From Cellvibrionales bacterium (GTDB taxonomy: Bacteria; Pseudomonadota; Gammaproteobacteria; Pseudomonadales; JAHEIH01), in assembly GCA_024639455.1 (NCBI GenBank), contig JAHEIH010000026.1:180987-244986 (forward strand): a stretch of DNA of 64,000 bases. Reading direction: 5' to 3'. Of the stretch, positions 16,468 to 26,318 are shown piece after piece (position 1 is the first letter of the stretch; the number at the start of each line of letters is the position of its first letter). Under the pieces are notes generated by a model. It made no database searches. It was not told where the DNA came from and saw only the letters and a program-made list of their open reading frames with translations. The position numbers and the translations under genes were made by a program.

Positions 16468-16502
16468 AAAAAAAAAAGCTGTAACCCGCGAGGGTTACAG
16501 CT
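16468..16502 (-). terminator. Terminator of the coxB-coxA-ctaG-coxC operon
   Basis: A perfect 11-bp stem, AGCTGTAACCC (16477-16487) with GGGTTACAGCT (16492-16502) and a GCGA loop, is followed on the minus strand by about ten U (the plus-strand A-run 16468-16477). It separates the structural cox genes from the assembly genes. Confidence 0.93.
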
Positions 16503-16522
16503 CTGTTCATACAAGCCGTGGC

Positions 16523-17494
16523 TTATAGGATGTAGACGAACAGGAACAAACCTACCCATACCACATCAACAAAGTGCCAGTACCAGCTAGACGCTTCAAA
16601 ACCGAAGTGCTCGTCTTGAGTAAAATGACCACCTTTAACCGAACGCAACCACTGGATCAGCAGCATAAACATACCCATCACAACGTGGAAACCGTGGAAA
16701 CCGGTCAGCATGAAGAAGGTCGTACCGTAAGCGCCGGTTTCAAGTGTGAGACCGTAGTGGGCATACGCTTCGTAGTATTCAAGGATCTGCAAACCAACGA
16801 AGGTAATACCCAAAAATACCGTGATGCCCAACCACAGGTTGAAACCTTTACGGTCGTTGTCCAATTTCAGTTTGTGGTGCGCCACGTGACAAGTGTAGCT
16901 CGAGGTCAACAGAATCACGGTGTTCCATAGTGGCAACCAGTGGAAGATGTTTGACCAGCCGGGGAACGCCATGCTGCGCTCAGGGCCAACAAACACACCA
17001 TTGTTGGCGATGAACTGCTTGGTAGCGCCACCTATGGCCTCTTGTGGTGTTTCCATCATGGGCCAGCTGTAGCTGAAATCGCCCCACAACAGGTAGTTCA
17101 TGTCGTAAACGCCTTCTGAAGCCAACCATGGGCCAGAAAGGTTACGGATGTAGAACAATGCACCGAAAAAGGCGAAAAAGAACATCACTTCCGAGAAGAT
17201 AAACCACTGCATGCCGATCACGTAAGAACGTTTCAACTGCGGGCTGTTCATGCCAGCAATATTTTCACGAATTGCTGTTCTAAACCAAGTGAACAAAACA
17301 CCGGCAAAGAAGGTCAAACCCATCCAAAAGATGAACCAGCTGTTGATACCGCCGCTTTCACCGAAGGTCAGGTCGTTAATGCCCATGGCTGCACCTGAAA
17401 TGGTAGCAACCAAACCGACTGTTGCCAGCACGGCCATCGGGCTAGATTCAGGTACATAGTAGGTCTCGTGACCCTGTGCACTATGATCTGCCAT
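16523..17494 (-). CDS. coxC: Cytochrome c oxidase subunit III
   Basis: A 323-residue membrane protein with seven predicted helices. Typical stretches are HWLPLWNTVILLTSSYTCHVAHH and the C-terminal GFHGFHVVMGMFMLLI and SSWYWHFVDVVWVGLFLFVYIL. It is somewhat longer than the roughly 290-residue norm owing to a loop around residues 115-165 (NLSGPWLASEGVYDMNYLLW). It is the last structural gene before the operon terminator. Confidence 0.96.
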   Translation of the reverse strand: MADHSAQGHETYYVPESSPMAVLATVGLVATISGAAMGINDLTFGESGGINSWFIFWMGLTFFAGVLFTWFRTAIRENIAGMNSPQLKRSYVIGMQWFIFSEVMFFFAFFGALFYIRNLSGPWLASEGVYDMNYLLWGDFSYSWPMMETPQEAIGGATKQFIANNGVFVGPERSMAFPGWSNIFHWLPLWNTVILLTSSYTCHVAHHKLKLDNDRKGFNLWLGITVFLGITFVGLQILEYYEAYAHYGLTLETGAYGTTFFMLTGFHGFHVVMGMFMLLIQWLRSVKGGHFTQDEHFGFEASSWYWHFVDVVWVGLFLFVYIL

Positions 17495-17564
17495 TGTAAT
17501 TCTCCATGTCTCTTTCGAGAATATGCGACACCGCAGCGCGGTGCCATCTTATAAACACACGCAC

Positions 17565-18113
17565 TTATGAATCGGTGCGCTGAACCCTTTCTGTAATATC
17601 GAACAAGGTGTAAGACAGCGTTATTGTTTTGATGTCTTTGGGAAGATCGCGGTCCACAATATATACCAGAGGGAGCTCAGCACTTTCACCCGCCGTTAGA
17701 GGCTGCTCATTGAAACAGAAGCACTCTGTTTTGTGAAAATACTCTGCGGCACGAGCAGGTGAAATGCTAGGGATTGCCTGCGCCACCATGTCTTTAGGCA
17801 TTGGGTTGTGTGCCAAAAAGACCGTCTCGTTACTCGCACCAGGGTTCACTTTCACCATCGTTACCGATGGTTTAAAGCCCCAGGGCATCTCTTCGTTAAA
17901 GTTTGCTACGAATTGAACCTCGACTTGCCGATCGGTATCGATCACGATCTCGGTCGCTTCGTAGCGGTCACCGGTTCTACCGTTGATCCCCAGTACATCG
18001 CACAAAACGTTGTACAAGGGAACCATCACAACAAAGACAAAAGCAAACATTGCAACTGCTACCACAGCCAGCTTGGCCGTGGTAAACAGGATATTTTTCT
18101 CTTGTGTCTTCAT
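17565..18113 (-). CDS. ctaG: Cytochrome c oxidase assembly protein CtaG/Cox11
   Basis: A 182-residue protein anchored by one N-terminal helix (about 13-34). It delivers copper to the CuB site of CoxA. The copper motif CFCF is present (C131, C133) in KTECFCFNEQPL. It starts 18 bases after coxA and lies before coxC, the usual gammaproteobacterial order. Confidence 0.95.
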   Translation of the reverse strand: MKTQEKNILFTTAKLAVVAVAMFAFVFVVMVPLYNVLCDVLGINGRTGDRYEATEIVIDTDRQVEVQFVANFNEEMPWGFKPSVTMVKVNPGASNETVFLAHNPMPKDMVAQAIPSISPARAAEYFHKTECFCFNEQPLTAGESAELPLVYIVDRDLPKDIKTITLSYTLFDITERVQRTDS

Positions 18114-18131
18114 AGCTTTACACCCTGTTAA

Positions 18132-19691
18132 TTACTTAACTTGTGGTGGAACTGAGAACGTGTGGTAAGGCGCGGGTGAAGGCACTTCCCACTCCAGACC
18201 TTCTGCACCATCCCATGTTTTCGCTGTGTCGTCTTTCTTACCTGAACGAATAGTTGCAATCACGTTGTACAAGAACAACAACTGTGACGCACCGTAGATG
18301 AACGCACCAATCGAAGACATCATGTTGAAGTCAGCAAACTGTAATGCGTAGTCAGGAATACGACGTGGCATACCTGCCAGACCCACAAAGTGTTGTGGGA
18401 AGAAGGTCAGGTTAAAGCCCAAGAATGAAATCCAGAAGTGTGCTTTACCCATGGATTCGTTGTAACGACGGCCCGTCCACTTGTGAATCCAGTAGTACAC
18501 CGACGCTGACATCGCGAAGATCGCACCCGCCACCATGGTGTAGTGGAAGTGAGCAACAACGAAGTATGTATCGTGGTATTGGAAGTCAGCCGGTGCGATA
18601 GACAGCATCAAACCCGTGAAACCACCGATGGTGAACAGCACCACGAAACCAATGGCAAACAGCATGGGGGTTTCAAAACTTAACGAACCACGGAACATAG
18701 TCGTGATCCAGTTGAACACCTTAGCCGCTGTTGGTACTGCAATCAGAGTCGTGGCGTACATGAAGAACAACTCACCCGCTACTGGCATACCCACGGTGTA
18801 CATGTGGTGAGCCCACACGATAAACGACAGGAAGGCGATAGACGCGGTCGCGTATACCATTGAGTCGTAACCGAACAGTGGCTTGCGAGAGAACGCAGGG
18901 ATAATGTGCGACACAACACCGAATGCAGGCAGAATGATGATGTAAACTTCGGGGTGACCAAAGAACCAGAAAATGTGCTGGAACAGTACAGGGTCACCGC
19001 CACCCGCGGCTGAGAAGAAACTGGTGCCGAAGTGAATATCCATCAACATCATCGTGACGGCGCCAGCCAGTACAGGCATGACCGCAACAAGCAGGAAGGC
19101 TGTGATCAACCAAGTCCATACGAACAAAGGCATCTTCATGTAGGTCATGCCAGGAGCACGCATGTTGACGATAGTCGCAATGATGTTGATTGCACCCATG
19201 ATTGAAGACAGACCCATGATGTGCACACCAAAGATGAAGAATGTCACACTTGGAGGCGCATAGGTTGTCGACAGTGGCGCGTAAAATGTCCAACCGAAGT
19301 TTGGACCGCCACCTTCCATGAACAGAGTGCCGGCCAAAATGGTAAACGCCGGAGGCAGAATCCAGAAAGACCAGTTGTTCATACGAGGCAACGCCATATC
19401 AGGCGCCCCGATCATCATAGGGATCATGTAGTTCGCCAAACCAACGAAGGCGGGCATGATCGCACCGAATACCATCACCAAGCCGTGCATGGTAGTCATT
19501 TGGTTGAAGAACTCGGGTTCAACTAATTGCAGGCCAGGCTGGAACAACTCGGCGCGAATAATCATCGCGAACGAGCCACCCAACAAGAACATTGCAAAAG
19601 AGAACCATAGGTAGAGCGCTCCAATGTCTTTGTGGTTGGTTGTTAAAAACCAACGAGAAATACCCTTAGCGGGGCCGTGATGTTCACCCAT
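18132..19691 (-). CDS. coxA: Cytochrome c oxidase subunit I
   Basis: A 519-residue haem-copper oxidase core with twelve helices. It has the low-spin haem ligand in TTMHGLVMVF, the CuB His with the cross-linked Tyr in GHPEVYIIILP, the paired His of WAHHMYTVG, and HFHYTM near the high-spin haem. The Glu of GHPEVY marks an A1-type proton path, so this is an aa3-type enzyme. It sits 11 bases after coxB. Confidence 0.97.
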   Translation of the reverse strand: MGEHHGPAKGISRWFLTTNHKDIGALYLWFSFAMFLLGGSFAMIIRAELFQPGLQLVEPEFFNQMTTMHGLVMVFGAIMPAFVGLANYMIPMMIGAPDMALPRMNNWSFWILPPAFTILAGTLFMEGGGPNFGWTFYAPLSTTYAPPSVTFFIFGVHIMGLSSIMGAINIIATIVNMRAPGMTYMKMPLFVWTWLITAFLLVAVMPVLAGAVTMMLMDIHFGTSFFSAAGGGDPVLFQHIFWFFGHPEVYIIILPAFGVVSHIIPAFSRKPLFGYDSMVYATASIAFLSFIVWAHHMYTVGMPVAGELFFMYATTLIAVPTAAKVFNWITTMFRGSLSFETPMLFAIGFVVLFTIGGFTGLMLSIAPADFQYHDTYFVVAHFHYTMVAGAIFAMSASVYYWIHKWTGRRYNESMGKAHFWISFLGFNLTFFPQHFVGLAGMPRRIPDYALQFADFNMMSSIGAFIYGASQLLFLYNVIATIRSGKKDDTAKTWDGAEGLEWEVPSPAPYHTFSVPPQVK

Positions 19692-19702
19692 GAGAGATCC
19701 TC

Positions 19703-20860
19703 CTACTGGCCTTGCTTAAAGTTGTATACATCGATTGGCTGGACGACATCGCCCATGTTGTTACCAAAGCCATTGCGGGCGAAGGTAATAACTGCTGCCA
19801 AATCAACATCGTTGAACTGGTTGCCGAAAGCAGGCATTGCACTGCCTGGCTTGCCGTTAACCAAAATATTGATCAAACCGGTGATCTCGCCAGTCGCAAT
19901 GGGAGAACCCGCGATTGGCTTACCTACACCGCCTTCACCATTTACCCCGTGGCACGCCACACAAGCTGACATGTAGATGGCTTTACCAGCTTCCATTTGC
20001 TCGTCAAGGGTGAAGTTTTTAGACATCAATTCTTTGATCTGAGCGGCTTTGGCTTTGCGCTCGGCCAACCATGCATCGTACTCTTCTTGCTCTACAGCAT
20101 GAACGACGATGGGCATGTAACCGTGGTTGCGACCACACAATTCAGCACACTGACCGCGGTAAATACCGGGCTCTTCAATACGCGTCCAAGACTCGTTGAT
20201 GAAGCCGGGAACAGCGTCGCGCTTAACTGCAATGGCGGGTACCCACCATGAGTGAAGTACGTCGTTAGCCGTTACCAAGAAACGAATTTTCTTGCCAACA
20301 GGAACAACAACGGGCTCGTCAACTTCTAACAAGTAGTGCTGACCTTTGTCTTCAGCGTTGTAGATCTCGCCTTGAGCGGTGCTCAAGTTACTGAAGAAAG
20401 AAACATTTTCGCCATTAGCGTCGAGGTATTCGTACTTCCATTTCCACTGATAACCGGTAACAAGAATGTCTAGGTCAGCGTCATCGGTATCGTAGATTTC
20501 CAACAGAGTTTTTGTTGAAGGTACCGCGATAGCTATCAGGATCAAGAAAGGAATCACAGTCCACAGGATTTCCACGGTAGTGTTTTCGTGAAAGTGGGCT
20601 GATTCAGCGCCCTGTGATTTGCGGAAGGCAACGATTGAGTAAATCAGGTAAGCGAAAACGCCGATACCAGTAATTACACAAATCCAGAAAACCAGCATAT
20701 GCAGGTCAAAAATTTTGTGGCCGATTTCAGTAACGCCAGGCGTCATGTTAACCTGCCAACGTTGAGCTTCTTCAGCCCATGCACTTCCACCGAATATGCT
20801 TAACAGCACGATGGCGGGGTACAGCACGAGTTTGCAAAGCTGTTTCGCTTTAAAACACAT
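19703..20860 (-). CDS. coxB: Cytochrome c oxidase subunit II with C-terminal cytochrome c domain
   Basis: A 385-residue protein with a signal peptide or first helix, two membrane helices (to about residue 120), a periplasmic CuA domain with CAELCGRNHGYMP, and a C-terminal haem c domain with CVACHG. The fused cytochrome makes this a caa3-like oxidase. I chose the ATG at 20860 because the hydrophobic leader MCFKAKQLCKLVLYPAIVLL begins there and GGAGACAC precedes it; a 44-codon upstream extension has no family counterpart. It is the first gene of the coxB-coxA-ctaG-coxC unit. Confidence 0.94.
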   Translation of the reverse strand: MCFKAKQLCKLVLYPAIVLLSIFGGSAWAEEAQRWQVNMTPGVTEIGHKIFDLHMLVFWICVITGIGVFAYLIYSIVAFRKSQGAESAHFHENTTVEILWTVIPFLILIAIAVPSTKTLLEIYDTDDADLDILVTGYQWKWKYEYLDANGENVSFFSNLSTAQGEIYNAEDKGQHYLLEVDEPVVVPVGKKIRFLVTANDVLHSWWVPAIAVKRDAVPGFINESWTRIEEPGIYRGQCAELCGRNHGYMPIVVHAVEQEEYDAWLAERKAKAAQIKELMSKNFTLDEQMEAGKAIYMSACVACHGVNGEGGVGKPIAGSPIATGEITGLINILVNGKPGSAMPAFGNQFNDVDLAAVITFARNGFGNNMGDVVQPIDVYNFKQGQ

Positions 20861-21064
20861 CTCCCGTGTCTCCGTCGTTGTAGTATAAAAATAAGCCGCT
20901 GATTCAATATTTGATATAAACCAAGGACACCTTAAAAAAAGCCGCAGAAGTATACCAAACAAGCATGGCTTTAATCTATCGCATCTAATCAAAAAATATC
21001 GAACAATTCACAACTTAGGCGCCACTAATTACGCTAATATTCTGGTTTTCTCATATATATTGCG

Positions 21065-22387
21065 ATGAACTCTATAACCACAAACAAGATCTGGGCATTG
21101 GCGTGGCCAATGATTCTTTCAAATATCTCGGTGCCGCTGCTAGGACTAGTAGATACGGCGGTACTCGGGCACTTGGATTCTGCCATTTTCCTTGCCGCTG
21201 TAGCGCTAGGCAGTGCCATTATCGCTTTTATTTACTGGGGGTTTGGGTTTTTGCGGATGGGGACCACCGGCGTCACGGCGATGGCACAAGGCGCAGGCGA
21301 CGATGTAAAAACCACGCTAATTTTATTGCGCGGCGTCATGCTAGCGCTAGTCATTGCACTGCTTATAGGCTTGCTACACCCGGTCTTGTTTGCCCTAGGC
21401 CTTTGGGCAATGAACAGCTCAGAAACCTTGACCCCGCTTGCTGACCAATACCTCAGGATTCGCTTGCTTGGCGCCCCGGCCGCCCTTCTCAACTTCGTCT
21501 TTATCGGATGGTTTGTCGGCATACAACGTCCGAAATTTGCACTTTTTGTTGTGGTGCTATGCAATGTCACGAATATTGTTTTAGACCTGCTCTTCGTCGT
21601 TGGATACGGCCTAACCAGCGACGGTGTGGCATGGGCGACCGTCATCGCCGAATACTTGGCCTGTGGCGTAGCCCTTGTCATTGCGCTGAAACGAACAGGT
21701 GTCGGTCTAGATGGCAACATCTGGCGTAATGCACTTCGCGCGTCTGAACTCGTCTCACTTTTACGTGGCAATGGTTATTTGTTTATCCGAACGGTGGCCT
21801 TGCTCGCTACCATGGCCTATTTCACCAAGCGCGGTGCAGAATTTGGTGTCGTTACACTGGCAGCCAATGCGCTGTTAATGCAAATTGCCATGTTAGTGGC
21901 CTATGGGCTGGACGGATTTGCCAATGCCGCTGAAGCCTTGGTAGGCGAAGCTATAGGTCAGAAGCAGCGCTCAGTCTTGCATGAGGTCATGCGCGGTACC
22001 GGTATCGCCTCTTTGGTTGTAGCCATAGTATTTTGCTTTGTACTTTGGCTTGGCGAGTCATGGCTGATTCTATTACTTACCGATCAAACGACCATTATCG
22101 ACCATGCCCGTCGCTTTTACCCCTACGTGGTGCTTTTTCCAGCACTGGCCGTGTGGAGCTTTTGGCTGGATGGGGTTTTTATTGGGGCCAACCGCAACGC
22201 TGAGATGATGTGGAGTATGCTCTTTTCCAGTATCGGTATATTTGCCGGTCTCCTTTTTGCCCTTGAATCTCGAGGGAACGATGGGCTGTGGCTAGCTTAT
22301 TTGGGTTTTATAGCGGCTCGAGGGGTCACCCTGGGGTATATTAGTTATCGTTATACAAAATCTGGTGCTTGGTTCAAAACAAGCTAA
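21065..22387 (+). CDS. MATE family efflux transporter (DinF-like)
   Basis: A 440-residue inner-membrane protein with twelve helices in two similar halves, starting IWALAWPMILSNISVPLLGLVDTAVLGHL as in DinF/NorM proteins. The stretch GFLRMGTTGVTAMAQGAGD is typical of the DinF subgroup. MATE pumps exchange Na+ or H+ for organic cations; the substrate cannot be predicted. It is divergent from coxB across about 200 bases that must contain both promoters. Confidence 0.9.
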   Translation: MNSITTNKIWALAWPMILSNISVPLLGLVDTAVLGHLDSAIFLAAVALGSAIIAFIYWGFGFLRMGTTGVTAMAQGAGDDVKTTLILLRGVMLALVIALLIGLLHPVLFALGLWAMNSSETLTPLADQYLRIRLLGAPAALLNFVFIGWFVGIQRPKFALFVVVLCNVTNIVLDLLFVVGYGLTSDGVAWATVIAEYLACGVALVIALKRTGVGLDGNIWRNALRASELVSLLRGNGYLFIRTVALLATMAYFTKRGAEFGVVTLAANALLMQIAMLVAYGLDGFANAAEALVGEAIGQKQRSVLHEVMRGTGIASLVVAIVFCFVLWLGESWLILLLTDQTTIIDHARRFYPYVVLFPALAVWSFWLDGVFIGANRNAEMMWSMLFSSIGIFAGLLFALESRGNDGLWLAYLGFIAARGVTLGYISYRYTKSGAWFKTS

Positions 22388-22454
22388 AAAAAGGCCATCG
22401 AAGGTGCCATCTATTGACTAGACTAGGGTTATCAGCAATTCATCGCTTATAACT

Positions 22455-23123
22455 ATGAGTAATATATCAGATCAAATACGCCGCAAAATTGCGCTTGCCA
22501 AGCGCCGCGAAGATACCGAGCACGCGTTATTAGCCATGCTCGATTCGCTGCCATTGTCACTGCACAACAGTATCAATTTGCCTAACGAGCAACCAACGTA
22601 TGCGCTGCATAAATTTATCACCGAATACATCGATCTGGTCCCCAATATTATCGATGCCGCGGCACAGTGCGCGCGTGAAACCAGTGTTTTTGAACACGTC
22701 GGCCCGTTTATTCACGTCGCGGAACAGTTCTTTCTCGACCCACTGTCATCGATCTGCCACGACCCTGATAGTTTACTGGGGATGTTGGATGAAGCCTATC
22801 TCGCTCACCGTTTAATTGAGGAAGCCAACGACCGCTTTATCGATCGCGCCGGCTACCCGTTGATACCCGTTGACTTAACTCGCTCTAATATCATTATTCA
22901 CGGCATCATCGGTGAACCCTACGCCAACGAGTTGGATGCCATCGCTGAAGATTTAACCAAACGGATGATCGCGTTGGAGAGCGTCTACCAATCCGAAGCC
23001 TTTGCCCAGCAGGTGCGACGTGAAAAGAACACCGGGCATTGGGACCAAGTATGGTCGCGCTGGCCTTGTATCATGGCCAGTAGCGATATCACGCTGAAGT
23101 TACTCTACAAACGCGTCAATTAA
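22455..23123 (+). CDS. Conserved-looking soluble protein of unknown function
   Basis: I do not recognise this 222-residue protein. It is acidic, rich in helix-forming residues, and has no signal peptide, membrane segment or Cys cluster. Visible landmarks are an N-terminal basic helix (IRRKIALAKRRED), a central FEHVGPFIHVAEQFFLDP, DEAYLAHRLIEEANDRFIDR (about 113-132) and a C-terminal HWDQVWSRWPC. Codon use resembles its neighbours, so it is likely a genuine native gene. Its last 8 bases overlap the end of the convergent YheV-like gene. Confidence 0.75.
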   Translation: MSNISDQIRRKIALAKRREDTEHALLAMLDSLPLSLHNSINLPNEQPTYALHKFITEYIDLVPNIIDAAAQCARETSVFEHVGPFIHVAEQFFLDPLSSICHDPDSLLGMLDEAYLAHRLIEEANDRFIDRAGYPLIPVDLTRSNIIIHGIIGEPYANELDAIAEDLTKRMIALESVYQSEAFAQQVRREKNTGHWDQVWSRWPCIMASSDITLKLLYKRVN

Positions 23124-23352
23124 TCAGCTTAACGACCTGCTCGCCCTCGTCGAAAACTAACTTATCGCTCTGATTGACACGAGTAGGCAATTCGTTGTCT
23201 ACCCCCTGTTGGGCGTCCATCTCATCGCTAAAATCGCACGACACACATTCGCGGTAGAGCTGACCATCAAGCTCAAAGGCACGCACGGTGTCCATCGTTG
23301 AGCACTTAGGGCATACTGCCCCGGCAATGAACCGTTTAACTGGTTGAGTCAT
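23116..23352 (-). CDS. YheV-family small zinc-ribbon protein
   Basis: A 78-residue protein with two CxxC pairs, CPKC (C14, C17) and CVSC (C36, C39), in the pattern MTQPVKRFIAGAVCPKC...ECVSCDF known from YheV-type proteins. It probably binds one zinc or iron. The role is unknown. The start at 23352 has GGAG at good distance; a longer frame upstream would overlap the divergent carbonic anhydrase gene and lacks family match. It overlaps the neighbour's 3' end by 8 bases. Confidence 0.85.
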   Translation of the reverse strand: MTQPVKRFIAGAVCPKCSTMDTVRAFELDGQLYRECVSCDFSDEMDAQQGVDNELPTRVNQSDKLVFDEGEQVVKLIN

Positions 23353-23379
23353 ATTCACTCCAAACGTTGAGAAACCCCC

Positions 23380-23925
23380 ATGAGTATAACACCGAGCGCC
23401 ATCCGTCCCTATCTTCAGCACACGCCGGTTATTGGGGAGCGTGTCATGGTAGATGCTAGCGCAGTAGTGATTGGCCAAGTGACATTACACGACGACTGTT
23501 CAGTCTGGCCGTTATGCGTTTTACGTGGCGACGTCAATCACATCGTAGTCGGTGCGCGCAGCAACGTTCAAGACGGGACAGTCATCCATGTTTCTCGACC
23601 TAAGCCCAATCTGCCCAACGGCTGGCCAACACTGATTGGCGATGATGTCACCATCGCCCACAAAGTTATGCTGCATGGTTGTACGATTGAAGATCGAGTA
23701 TTAGTTGGCATGGGCGCCATTGTGATGGACGGGGTTCACATCGAGTCAGAGGTCATCGTCGCCGCCGGAGCACTGGTTCCACCAGGTAAGCACCTAGTAT
23801 CGGGGTTTGTCTACAGCGGCAGCCCCGCCGTGCAATCTCGCCCACTGCGAGAAGAAGAAAAGCAAATGTTCACTAAACAAGCGGCGAACTATGTGGCGCT
23901 AAAAGAGCAGTATTTAAACAGTTAA
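23380..23925 (+). CDS. Gamma carbonic anhydrase family protein (YrdA-like)
   Basis: A 181-residue left-handed beta-helix protein with hexapeptide repeats. The metal-binding region shows RGDVNHIVVGARSNVQDGTVIHV, with further His in TIAHKVMLHGCTI, matching the three His of gamma-class carbonic anhydrases. Activity is not certain, because many YrdA members are inactive or bind CoA-like ligands. It starts 27 bases from the divergent YheV-like gene, and its stop shares the palindrome TTAA (23922-23925) with the convergent aroE stop. Confidence 0.9.
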   Translation: MSITPSAIRPYLQHTPVIGERVMVDASAVVIGQVTLHDDCSVWPLCVLRGDVNHIVVGARSNVQDGTVIHVSRPKPNLPNGWPTLIGDDVTIAHKVMLHGCTIEDRVLVGMGAIVMDGVHIESEVIVAAGALVPPGKHLVSGFVYSGSPAVQSRPLREEEKQMFTKQAANYVALKEQYLNS

Positions 23926-24743
23926 GTGTCGTTGTGACTTCGCAGGTACTCGATCACCGGCGCAGTTTCTGGCCTTACGCCTCGCCAAAGCTCAAATGCT
24001 TCGGCGGCCTGCTCCACCAACATTCCTAGTCCATCGGCGCTGCGCTGGCAGCCCATCGCCAACACGTGCTTGATAAAGGCAGTTGACTCCCTCAATGAGT
24101 AGATCATGTCATAGCATGCCGTGTGGCTGCCAATACACGTCGAGGGAAGCGCTGGGACGTCACCCCCCAAGCCGGCGCTGGTACCATTGATGATGATATC
24201 GAAGTCGCCACTAATCGTGTCGAAGCCTGAACTGGTGATGTTACCCATACCCCCGAACGCTTGCGCTAATTGATCCGCTTTTTCTGCGGTGCGGTTTGCC
24301 ACGTGTAGCAACTCAGGTTCCTGCGCCAAGATAGGGCAAATCGTTCCTCGTACAGCACCACCCGCTCCCAGCATCAATACGCGTTTACCAGCAATCGCCC
24401 AATGTAGGTTGTGGACTAAATCGTTGACCAAGCCAGCGCCATCGGTATTGTCACCTAGAAGGCCTCCATCGGGTTGGCGAATAATGGTGTTGACGGCGCC
24501 TGCTTGTCGCGCGCGTCGGCTCAGCATATCGACCATTTCAAAGGCGTCTTGCTTAAACGGTGCCGTCACATTTGCTCCGCGTAACCGACGAAGCATGCTC
24601 CCCGCTTGCTTATTAAAACTATCAACATCGATAAGCTCTGCGGTGTAACTTAATTCTTGCTCCGTTTGCAGAGCAAACAGCGAGTGAATCAAGGGAGATT
24701 TACTCTGCGCGATGGGGTTGCCAAATACAGCGTACTTATCCAT
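23922..24743 (-). CDS. aroE: Shikimate dehydrogenase (NADP+)
   Basis: A 273-residue enzyme that reduces 3-dehydroshikimate to shikimate in aromatic amino acid synthesis. It opens with YAVFGNPIAQSKSPLIHSLF (shikimate site), has the catalytic Lys in NVTAPFKQDA, the later NTDGAG, and the NADP loop LMLGAGGAVRGT. It is last in the minus-strand unit tsaC-hemF-aroE, 9 bases after hemF. The same three genes lie together, though with another gene intervening, in Pseudomonas. Confidence 0.96.
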   Translation of the reverse strand: MDKYAVFGNPIAQSKSPLIHSLFALQTEQELSYTAELIDVDSFNKQAGSMLRRLRGANVTAPFKQDAFEMVDMLSRRARQAGAVNTIIRQPDGGLLGDNTDGAGLVNDLVHNLHWAIAGKRVLMLGAGGAVRGTICPILAQEPELLHVANRTAEKADQLAQAFGGMGNITSSGFDTISGDFDIIINGTSAGLGGDVPALPSTCIGSHTACYDMIYSLRESTAFIKHVLAMGCQRSADGLGMLVEQAAEAFELWRGVRPETAPVIEYLRSHNDT

Positions 24744-24752
24744 GGCCGGCTC

Positions 24753-25670
<918 letters not shown>

Positions 25671-25673
25671 TTA

Positions 25674-26225
25674 TCAGCGCAAAATAGCGCCGCTGACTAA
25701 ATCTCTAATTTGACTGGGCTGCGCAGCTCTGCCGACACTCCCTGGGGCGACGTAGTCTAGCCCGTGTGGAAAGTAATTGGCTAGTCGCAAGCGATCGCGG
25801 GCCTCTGTTTTCCCCGCCGGATTTGCCGAGGTTGAAATAATCGGGCCACCAAAGGATTTACTCAACGCCGCCGCCCACGGGTGCCGCGTAATGCGCAGAG
25901 CAAAGCTGCTGTGCTCTCCTTTCACCCAACCGGGCACTCGTCCAACATCGGGCACCAACCAAGTCGTTGGGCGTTCATACTGGTGACTTATCTTGGCACG
26001 CTGTGCCTCGGTTAGATGACTGAGCAAATCGTGGCACATGGCGATATCGGCCGCGATGAGGATCAGCCCTTTTTCAACTGGGCGTTGCTTTAGGTCGAGA
26101 ATTTTCTTCACAGCCGAGGCATCAAAGGGATCACATCCCAATCCCCATACAGCTTCTGTGGGGTACGCGACAACACCGCCAATATGCATAATGTCTGCCG
26201 CTTGTTGTAACTTGAAATGATTCAT
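25674..26225 (-). CDS. tsaC: Threonylcarbamoyl-AMP synthase (t6A tRNA modification)
   Basis: A 183-residue YrdC-fold enzyme that makes threonylcarbamoyl-AMP for the universal t6A37 modification of ANN-decoding tRNAs. It shows GGVVAYPTEAVWGLGCDPFD, the KQRP loop, RPTTWLVPD and ISTSANPAGK. I chose the ATG at 26225; the frame can be opened 3 codons earlier by a TTG, but neither start has a strong ribosome site. It heads the tsaC-hemF-aroE unit. Confidence 0.93.
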   Translation of the reverse strand: MNHFKLQQAADIMHIGGVVAYPTEAVWGLGCDPFDASAVKKILDLKQRPVEKGLILIAADIAMCHDLLSHLTEAQRAKISHQYERPTTWLVPDVGRVPGWVKGEHSSFALRITRHPWAAALSKSFGGPIISTSANPAGKTEARDRLRLANYFPHGLDYVAPGSVGRAAQPSQIRDLVSGAILR

Positions 26226-26286
26226 GATGATCAATGCTGGTTATGAGACGCTGGGTTAAAACCCATCGATTCAGATACAAAAGGGA

Positions 26287-26310
26287 CCGGCCTCTGTTAA
26301 ACGAGGCCGG
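26287..26310 (-). terminator. Stem-loop after the amidohydrolase pair
   Basis: CCGGCCTC (26287-26294) and GAGGCCGG (26303-26310) form a perfect 8-bp GC-rich stem with an 8-base loop, 8 bases beyond the stop at 26319. On the minus strand it is followed by a short mixed pyrimidine run (TCCCTTTT), so it is a moderate terminator. Confidence 0.6.
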
Positions 26311-26318
26311 ATTATACC

